Part shown: positions 1 to 5,411 of the stretch, piece after piece | Position numbering within the stretch: the stretch's first letter is position 1 | Layout: each line of letters begins with the position of its first letter | Origin: Putridiphycobacter sp965367695 | GTDB taxonomy: Bacteria > Bacteroidota > Bacteroidia > Flavobacteriales_D > Crocinitomicaceae | Assembly: GCA_965367695.1 (NCBI GenBank) | Contig: CBDUKB010000185.1 | Coordinates: 1 to 6,147 of the forward strand | Reading direction: 5' to 3' | Length of the DNA: 6,147 nucleotides | Notes under the pieces: model-generated | The model's input: the letters and a program-made list of their open reading frames with translations, nothing else | Told to the model about the DNA's origin: nothing | Databases searched by the model: none | Program-made: the position numbers and the translations under genes

Positions 1-882
1 AATCCGTCTATTAAAGGAAAGAAACTTTTCTTTACTATTTTGCTGAATATTTTTATAACCTTAGGACAGTTAATCGGTGGACTCATTTCGGGGAGTTTGG
101 CCTTGATTTCTGATGCTTTGCACAACTTTACGGATGTCATTTCCTTGGTTATCAGTTATGCTGCAGACAGGATGACCAAAAGAGAACAAACCTTGAGTCA
201 TACCTTTGGTTATAAAAGGGCCGAAATCATAGCCGCTTTTATCAATGGGGTCAGTTTAATAATCGTTTCTGCTTATTTAGCTTACCAAGCTGTATTTAGG
301 TTAATGACACAGGAAAAAATTGAAACCAGCTATGTGATTTGGTTATCACTTGTGGCTATTATTGGCAATGGCATTTCTGTATTAATACTCCAAAAAGATG
401 CAAAGCACAATTTAAATATGAGGTCGGCTTATATTCACTTATTTTCTGATTTAATTATATCTGTTGCTGTATTAATTGGTGGATTGATGATGAAATTTTT
501 TGGAATTTACTGGATTGATCCTGTATTAACAATCATCATTTCAATTTACTTGTTCTTTTTGAGTTTAAAAATAGTGATTGAATCAGTTTCTATACTGATG
601 TTGTTCAGTCCAAAGACATTATCAATTTTAGATTTAGAAGCAGCTGTTTGTAAGTTTCCGAAGGTTAAAAACATGCACCATGTTCATTTATGGGAATTGA
701 ATGATAAAGATATCTACCTAGAAGCTCATTTAGAATTTGAAGAGGACATTACCTTATCTGAATTTGATGAAATTTGTACTTCAATTGAAGAAATGGTTCA
801 AAGAGATTTTAACATTTCACACACCATGTTTCAACCTGAATTTAAAAGAGAAGATGAGAAAGAATTGATTATTCAAGATTAA
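1..882 (+). CDS. CDF-family cation (probably zinc) efflux transporter, 5' end missing
   Basis: Inner-membrane antiporter of the cation diffusion facilitator family, expected to export Zn2+ or similar divalent metals in exchange for protons. The frame is open from base 1 (residues NPSIKGKK...) and the 293 visible residues cover nearly the whole protein. The TTG at 40-42 lies inside the first membrane helix, so it is not the start, and the true start is left of the window. Six membrane segments are visible, at about residues 10-33, 39-55, 76-101, 111-130, 144-164 and 168-194, followed by a cytoplasmic domain of about 100 residues. The metal site is intact: HxxxD in helix 2 (SDALHNFTD, H41 and D45) and HxxxD in helix 5 (HLFSD, H146 and D150). 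This is the pattern of zinc-type CzcD/ZitB/ZnT members, whereas YiiP has DxxxD in helix 2. The FGYKRAEI motif and the C-terminal HHVHLWEL and SHTMFQ stretches are also typical of the family. The helix 4-5 loop has no histidine-rich insert. Family assignment is firm; metal specificity is inferred. Confidence 0.93.
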   Translation, partial: NPSIKGKKLFFTILLNIFITLGQLIGGLISGSLALISDALHNFTDVISLVISYAADRMTKREQTLSHTFGYKRAEIIAAFINGVSLIIVSAYLAYQAVFRLMTQEKIETSYVIWLSLVAIIGNGISVLILQKDAKHNLNMRSAYIHLFSDLIISVAVLIGGLMMKFFGIYWIDPVLTIIISIYLFFLSLKIVIESVSILMLFSPKTLSILDLEAAVCKFPKVKNMHHVHLWELNDKDIYLEAHLEFEEDITLSEFDEICTSIEEMVQRDFNISHTMFQPEFKREDEKELIIQD

Positions 883-2955
883 TTAATAACCGCCTTGAAA
901 CTTTCTAATAAACCATTCTACAGTCAAGAACAATACAACTATAAAAAACAGCCATTTGTAATCTATTAAATCGTCGAAAGCTTTTTCTTGGTAGGTTATT
1001 GGTAAAATATCCTCCCTATTTAACAACACCTTTTCCAATTCATTCAATTGACCTGGCAACATAAATTGACCACTCGTTAATTGTGCAATATTTTTTAATA
1101 GACGGTGATTGGCTGTTAAATAAGCCAATTCTAATTTTGATTCCTTGACAATAAAAGTCCCGTTTTTAAGATATGGTTTCCCATTAAATACTGTTTTTGC
1201 TTCCCATGTATAAATTCCTTGATTTAAATTTCCTAAATTCAACTCATAAGCATTAGTCGAACGATAAAACACATTATTTAATTCCTTACCAGCATCATCT
1301 TTTAATGTGAAAGTAACTTCAGGTTCATTAATCAAATCGTAACTGGCATTATAAAGTTCTGCACGAACAATCACTTGATCCGTCTCCTTATATTCATTCA
1401 AAATATTAACTTTAAAAGGATCCTTATTTTCTTTGACAGCTAAATAGGTAATTAACTTAGAAATAAAGCGTTCAAAATTTTCAGTAGACTCATTTTGCAT
1501 TTGGTCAAATAGTCGCCAACGCCAAATACCTTCTCCTAAAATAACAGCATAGCGGTTGTTTCTTTTTTCATTCACATAAACCAAAGGCTTAGTCAGGTTG
1601 ATATTGCCTATTTTTTGAAAACCAATGACATTGACTCCTCCTGAAAACTTCATATTACCTTGGGGTGAAGCCAATGGCGGGGCATTACTCAACATTTGCG
1701 TCACTTCAGCTGGATAAATGATTTCATTAAAATTAGGGTTTGGTGAAAAACTGACATCTTCTTTCTTATCACCTTGCCCAGAGAAACCAATGTTTGCATT
1801 CGATAATGTAATCAAATCTGCATTGAGCCCTACAATATTTAAGATTGGAGTGGCATTTGTTTTTAGTAATTCATCTAGGGTAGGATTCCCTTTTTGGTAA
1901 TTGTGGAGAATGATTAAATCATATCCTTTTAGGTCACCTTTTAAATCAGCAATTGCAATGGCATCCACGTCATAATTATCGTTATTTTTAATGACATATT
2001 TAATGGCTCCAATATCTGGGTGGGTCCCTCCAAAAGTCAATAATATTTTTTGTCGACCATCAATAATATTCATGTAAAAATTCTGATCATTATTTCTGTG
2101 GGTAAATTCATCCGATACATGTGAAACAGAAACTGTATACTTTCTATACCCAATGCTTTCTGCTTTTAAAGTAAAATCAATCAAAATATCTTCCTCTTCA
2201 CTTTTGGTTTTAACTGTTTTACTTTGCAACACTTTACCATCCTGTTTTAGGCTTACTTTTAAATCTTTATTTTTAAATCCTTGTTGATGCACATTGACTT
2301 GAACTGGAAAATCATTGCCTAAAAAAGCAATGTCATTGTGAATTAAATCAGCAATTAATATATCTTTCAAAATAGCCGTATCGCCTAAGCCAATGGTGTA
2401 AATCGGAACTGTTGGCTTTCTGTTTAAGGTATAAATAGGGTTTTGACCCTGATTATATATACCGTCTGTAGCAAGCACTATCGCACCTATGTTTCGATTG
2501 TTGTATTGATCATAAATTTGATTCAACACCATAGATACATCTGTCAACTTATGATTGTAATTACTATCAACCTGGTTAGTCACCACATTAGAAAACCCAT
2601 ATTTAATCGTTTCAAATTTATTGGATAAATTGTTTGTTAGTTTTTGTAATTCTTTTAAATATGTGCCTTTATAATAGCTTGAATCTTTGGTCTGAATAAT
2701 AGATTCCGATTGATCTTGAACAATGAAAATAATTGGTTTTTGACTTTTATTATTGAATTTTTCTAAAATGATACCTAAACATAAAAAACCAATTATGCCT
2801 ATGCTCAAAAAACGAAAAGAGAACAAGATCCACAACCAATACTTTTTAAGGTCGACTAATATTTTTTCGCGATAGTATAAAGTTAAACTATAGGCAAGTG
2901 CTATGAAAATGATTAAGAAAATCCAGACTGGTTGATATGTAAAAATTAACTCCAA
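883..2955 (-). CDS. Membrane-anchored VWA-domain protein with a pseudo-amidotransferase-like middle region
   Basis: 690-residue envelope protein of unknown process, belonging to a VWA membrane-protein type common in Bacteroidota. Two N-terminal helices (about 11-27 and 41-64) flank a basic loop (R29, K31, K37, K38), and one C-terminal helix (about 667-683) is followed by a basic tail. By the positive-inside rule the bulk lies in the periplasm. The VWA domain covers about residues 74-195 and has a complete metal-ion adhesion site: DQSES (D81, S83, S85), T138 in LTDVSMVL, and D164 in LATDGIYNQG. It should therefore bind a divalent metal and a protein ligand. Residues about 300-505 (KILLTFGG..., YDLIILHNY, GEGIWRWRL) resemble the class I amidotransferase fold seen in such proteins. 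The only cysteine I see in the whole protein is C59, in a helix, so no catalytic nucleophile is present there. Residues about 510-605 look like a beta-sandwich. The start is TTG at 2955-2953, with a TAA codon directly upstream in frame. There is no in-frame ATG until M142, inside the VWA domain, and starting there would lose the helices and D81. The stop abuts the CDF stop. Confidence 0.9.
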   Translation of the reverse strand: MELIFTYQPVWIFLIIFIALAYSLTLYYREKILVDLKKYWLWILFSFRFLSIGIIGFLCLGIILEKFNNKSQKPIIFIVQDQSESIIQTKDSSYYKGTYLKELQKLTNNLSNKFETIKYGFSNVVTNQVDSNYNHKLTDVSMVLNQIYDQYNNRNIGAIVLATDGIYNQGQNPIYTLNRKPTVPIYTIGLGDTAILKDILIADLIHNDIAFLGNDFPVQVNVHQQGFKNKDLKVSLKQDGKVLQSKTVKTKSEEEDILIDFTLKAESIGYRKYTVSVSHVSDEFTHRNNDQNFYMNIIDGRQKILLTFGGTHPDIGAIKYVIKNNDNYDVDAIAIADLKGDLKGYDLIILHNYQKGNPTLDELLKTNATPILNIVGLNADLITLSNANIGFSGQGDKKEDVSFSPNPNFNEIIYPAEVTQMLSNAPPLASPQGNMKFSGGVNVIGFQKIGNINLTKPLVYVNEKRNNRYAVILGEGIWRWRLFDQMQNESTENFERFISKLITYLAVKENKDPFKVNILNEYKETDQVIVRAELYNASYDLINEPEVTFTLKDDAGKELNNVFYRSTNAYELNLGNLNQGIYTWEAKTVFNGKPYLKNGTFIVKESKLELAYLTANHRLLKNIAQLTSGQFMLPGQLNELEKVLLNREDILPITYQEKAFDDLIDYKWLFFIVVLFLTVEWFIRKFQGGY

Positions 2956-3052
2956 TTATTTTTTTTTGATAAAAGTAGAAAATACTTTCTTTAAGTCCGT
3001 TAATATTTAGTTTTATCTACTAATTTTAAAACTGAATTGAAAAAACAACACT
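2956..3052. promoter_or_regulatory. Divergent intergenic region between the VWA and EI24 genes, with two inverted repeats
   Basis: This 97-bp, very AT-rich spacer must hold the promoters of both divergent genes. Two perfect inverted repeats are visible. AAAGTA-GAAAA-TACTTT lies at 2972-2988. AGTTTTA-N11-TAAAACT lies at 3009-3033 and ends 19 bases before the EI24 start. A run of nine T (2959-2967) reads as A9 in the VWA transcript just ahead of TAA-TTG, and A-rich leaders commonly replace Shine-Dalgarno sites in Bacteroidota. Near-matches to the -7 consensus TAnnTTTG exist: TAATTTTA at 3021-3028 on the plus strand, and TACTTTTA at 2979-2972 on the minus strand. Neither has a convincing -33 TTG. 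The regulatory role is inferred from position. In DNA this AT-rich such short repeats can arise by chance. Confidence 0.4.
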
Positions 3053-3904
3053 TTGCTACAATTTTTTAAAGAGCTTGGAATCGGGCTAAAAAACTATTGG
3101 ATAGGGACTAAGTTCCTATTTAGTCACAAACTTTATGGCTATTTTATATTTCCGCTCATCTTATTTATTGGCATTTATTTATTAGGCAATTATTTTCAAG
3201 CGATAGAATTAGCCATCAGTGATGAACTTTCAATTAAGTCGGATGCGATTCAAACCATCAATCAATTGATTTACGAAACCATTGCCATGTATTTTTTTGA
3301 TGGTTTATACATTATATTTACTCAATTCACCTTATACATTGTTGTTGTTTTACTCTCACCAATACTAGCCATATTATCACAAAAAATAGAAGGTATTTTA
3401 ACGGGAAATCAATATCCCTTTAACTTTAAAAATTTAATCCACGACATCAAGCGCGGTGCGATAATTGCATTAAGAAATTTAGTTTGGTACTATATTTTTG
3501 TTGGCATATTCTTAGGATTAGTTTCATTCTTCGATTTGTCAGCAAAGAGTTTTATCATTTTCGCCATTCCATTTATTGTCGGCTTTTACTATTACGGTTT
3601 TAGTTTTATCGATTATGTGAACGAGAGAAGAAGACTAAATATTCAACAAAGTGTATATTTTGTATCTCAACATAAAGGAATGGCAATTGCAATTGGTAGT
3701 GTTTATTCAACTTTATTCTTACTTTACTTTTACATTGCCAATAACCACGACGCCATTATTCAAAAATTTGGCTACGCGCAGCTTTGGGAAATTGGCGCAT
3801 GGAGTTTACTCACTTTGGCAGCACTTAGTCCAATTGTTGCAATTGCCGCAGCAACATTGTCAATGAACGAAATTGTAGACTTGAAAAAAGTTGAAAAAAG
3901 TTAA
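3053..3904 (+). CDS. EI24-domain (CysZ-like) integral membrane protein
   Basis: 283-residue inner-membrane protein of the EI24 family, which includes the E. coli sulfate-uptake protein CysZ. The actual substrate of this protein is unknown and no sulfate-assimilation gene lies nearby. Family marks are the N-terminal amphipathic GIGLKNYWIGTKFLFSHKLYGY ahead of a hydrophobic helix, LLSPILAILSQKIEGILTG (residues 100-118), DYVNERRRLNIQQS (187-200) followed by HKGMAIAIG, and a final ALSPIVAIAAATLSM helix (257-271). Hydrophobic segments fall at about 28-46, 86-108, 143-160, 165-184, 209-229 and 246-270. The start is TTG at 3053-3055. An in-frame TGA lies at 3038-3040, no ATG falls between that stop and residue 79, and the TTG gives the expected family N terminus. 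No Shine-Dalgarno is seen; the leader is A-rich (GAAAAAACAACAC). The gene is divergent from the VWA gene. The last residues (LKKVEKS) come from a 10-nt tandem duplication at 3881-3900. Family call is firm; function is inferred only. Confidence 0.85.
   Translation: MLQFFKELGIGLKNYWIGTKFLFSHKLYGYFIFPLILFIGIYLLGNYFQAIELAISDELSIKSDAIQTINQLIYETIAMYFFDGLYIIFTQFTLYIVVVLLSPILAILSQKIEGILTGNQYPFNFKNLIHDIKRGAIIALRNLVWYYIFVGIFLGLVSFFDLSAKSFIIFAIPFIVGFYYYGFSFIDYVNERRRLNIQQSVYFVSQHKGMAIAIGSVYSTLFLLYFYIANNHDAIIQKFGYAQLWEIGAWSLLTLAALSPIVAIAAATLSMNEIVDLKKVEKS
3881..3900 (+). repeat. Perfect 10-nt tandem duplication at the 3' end of the EI24 gene
   Basis: TTGAAAAAAG occurs twice back to back (3881-3890 and 3891-3900) and is followed by a partial third copy, TTAAAAG. 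It encodes the last residues before the stop at 3902-3904. Because the unit is not a multiple of three, loss of one copy would change the tail to LKKVKSIVILV and move the stop to the TAG at 3921-3923 of the present numbering. This looks like replication slippage in a tolerant C terminus. Confidence 0.8.
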
Positions 3905-3941
3905 AAGTATTGTAATTTTAGTATAGCATAATTTTTTATTG

Positions 3942-3949
3942 TAAATTTG
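3942..3949 (+). promoter_or_regulatory. Bacteroidota-type -7 promoter element for the TPR/PD40 gene
   Basis: TAAATTTG is an exact match to the TAnnTTTG -7 consensus of the Bacteroidota primary sigma factor. It ends 19 bases before the ATG at 3969, which would leave a leader of roughly 12-15 nt. The upstream TTG at 3910-3912 is about 29 bases away, farther than the usual spacing of about 19-23, and no well-placed -33 element is seen. It suggests that this gene can be transcribed separately from the EI24 gene, although read-through is possible because no clear terminator lies between them. Confidence 0.45.
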
Positions 3950-3968
3950 GTTAAACACCCTACCCCTT

Positions 3969-5354
3969 ATGAAATATACCCTTTTCTTATTATTCTTATC
4001 TTTCAACAGTCTTGTTTTCTCAATTGAATTGACTCCGCCAGATTCATCATTAAGTCTTATTAAAAAAGCTGAAATAAAACTATTAATCTCAGATGGAAGG
4101 ACTTTTTACGGCGAAGACAGTTACCGCTTGGGTTTAGTTAAGTTTAGAGAAGCATTAATGATTGATAAGTATAACGCTGAAGCCAATTATTGGGTAGCCG
4201 AAAGTCATTTGGCACTACAAAATTTTGGTACTGCCCTCAAATATGCTAAAATAGCTGAAAGCATAGACCCCAATGCCAATAAAGATTTACAATATGTCAT
4301 TGGTCAATCGAACCACCGATTAGGTAATTTCGAGGAAGCGATAAAAGCCTATGAAATGTCGCTTTTAACCATGCCTAAATCAAGAATAAAAGGCTTGTTA
4401 GTCGAAAAAAAAATTGCTGAATGCAAGCGTGGCATTGAAATGATGAAAACGCCATTAGCTGTTAAAATCAAACCTTTAGGTGAAAATATTAATTCAAGAC
4501 ATGATGATTATGCTGCCTTCTTGTCCTTGGATGGTCAACAACTTTATTATTCTTCGAGAAAAGCGCAAAATACTGGAGGAGGAACAAGTTCTGGAGACAG
4601 CAAATATTTTTCCGATATTTTAATTTCAGATTGGGATGCAACTGAAAATGATTGGAAAGAAGGCAATAACTTAGACCCAAGAGTAGTCAAATTAAATTCG
4701 CAAGGATTTGACGATATGGCTGGATTTTCAGCTGATGGTACAATTTTATATTTAACCATTAATACCGAAGGGATACTCAATGAAAAAATAAATACCCAAA
4801 GTACCGATATCTTTTTTTCAACTTTGAATAAAGATGAAAATTGGTCGAATCCCAAACCTTTTGATAGAAATTTAAATACTTTTTATTTTGAAGCATCACC
4901 TACTTTCACCGAAGATGGAAATACTATGTATTTTATTAGTGAAAGAATTGGTGGAAAAGGCAAAGCTGATATTTGGACTAGTAAAAAAGTAAATGGAACC
5001 TGGCAAAAAGCAGAAAATTTAGGAGATAAGATTAACACTGCTGAACAGGAAACCACTGTTTTCGTGACAGCTGACGGCAATTATTTATTTTTTAGCTCTG
5101 AAGGACACTCAGGTATGGGAGGATATGATATTTATGTTGCTAAAAAGACTGCAGATGGATGGTCAACACCAAAGAATATTGGTTTTCCAATCAATGATGT
5201 ATCAGATGAAACTCATTTTGTTTTTTACCCTAAATTAAAGAAAGCTTATTACAGTAAATTAAGTACTGATAATAACGGAGGACTGGGAGGAAGAGATATA
5301 TTTGAGGTGAACCTTAGCACTGAAGCAATTGAAAAAATATTTTCAAGCTTATAA
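3969..5354 (+). CDS. Exported TPR plus PD40 beta-propeller protein, PorE-like but without an OmpA domain
   Basis: 461-residue secreted protein, probably a periplasmic protein-binding scaffold; its function is not recognised. The N terminus (MKYTLFLLFLSFNSLVFS) is a signal peptide with no lipobox cysteine, so it is likely soluble after cleavage near residue 18. TPR-like helices follow at about 37-70, 71-104 and 105-138 (for example NHRLGNFEEAIKAYEMSLL). From residue 165 there are about five PD40/WD40-like propeller repeats, each with a DG turn and a YF/YYSS strand: 179-197 (SLDGQQLYYSSRK), 247-264 (SADGTILYLTI), 310-325 (TEDGNTMYFISER), 359-378 (TADGNYLFFSSE) and 412-430 (degenerate, PKLKKAYYSK). 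Two blades carry the GxGxxDIW/GGYDIY motif. TPR-PD40 order is that of PorE-type proteins of the type IX secretion/gliding system, but those end in a peptidoglycan-binding OmpA domain that is absent here. The start is ATG with a signal peptide directly following. The gene lies 57 bp before the barrel gene. Confidence 0.85.
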   Translation: MKYTLFLLFLSFNSLVFSIELTPPDSSLSLIKKAEIKLLISDGRTFYGEDSYRLGLVKFREALMIDKYNAEANYWVAESHLALQNFGTALKYAKIAESIDPNANKDLQYVIGQSNHRLGNFEEAIKAYEMSLLTMPKSRIKGLLVEKKIAECKRGIEMMKTPLAVKIKPLGENINSRHDDYAAFLSLDGQQLYYSSRKAQNTGGGTSSGDSKYFSDILISDWDATENDWKEGNNLDPRVVKLNSQGFDDMAGFSADGTILYLTINTEGILNEKINTQSTDIFFSTLNKDENWSNPKPFDRNLNTFYFEASPTFTEDGNTMYFISERIGGKGKADIWTSKKVNGTWQKAENLGDKINTAEQETTVFVTADGNYLFFSSEGHSGMGGYDIYVAKKTADGWSTPKNIGFPINDVSDETHFVFYPKLKKAYYSKLSTDNNGGLGGRDIFEVNLSTEAIEKIFSSL

Positions 5355-5411
5355 TTTGTTGTGAAATCCGTTAATTTTAATTATTTTAGCCCTAAAATAC
5401 CCCAAACTTAG
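5355..5411 (+). promoter_or_regulatory. Short gap with an 18-nt dyad overlapping a possible promoter for the barrel gene
   Basis: TATTTTAG-CC-CTAAAATA (5382-5399) is a perfect inverted repeat with 8-nt arms. Its left arm is one mismatch from the TAnnTTTG -7 consensus. TTG at 5359-5361 lies 20 bases upstream of it and TTTG at 5355-5358 lies 23 bases upstream, both in the range expected for a Bacteroidota -33 element. If used, the leader would be about 15-20 nt. The dyad might be an operator over the promoter. The 2-nt centre and the lack of a following T-run argue against an intrinsic terminator. All of this is inference from position and sequence. Confidence 0.35.

Noticed and set aside
40..42. 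TTG as the start codon of the CDF gene
   Set aside because: The frame is open to base 1 and the upstream residues continue the expected family N terminus. A start here would cut into the first membrane helix, so the gene is treated as partial.
1718..1900. Plus-strand frames of about 60 codons here and at 2443-2628
   Set aside because: Both are antisense to the well-supported VWA gene and show no signal peptide, family motif or promoter of their own.
3651..3866. 71-codon plus-strand frame
   Set aside because: It is an out-of-frame reading of the EI24 coding sequence; the EI24 frame holds the conserved motifs.
3905..3941. Intrinsic terminator after the EI24 gene
   Set aside because: A T6 run exists at 3932-3937, but the only pairing before it is about four AT pairs, too weak to call.
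4547..4855. 102-codon minus-strand frame
   Set aside because: It lies fully inside the PD40 propeller coding region on the opposite strand, has no recognisable domain, and its neighbours 4489-4680 and 4883-5080 are similar antisense frames produced by codon bias.
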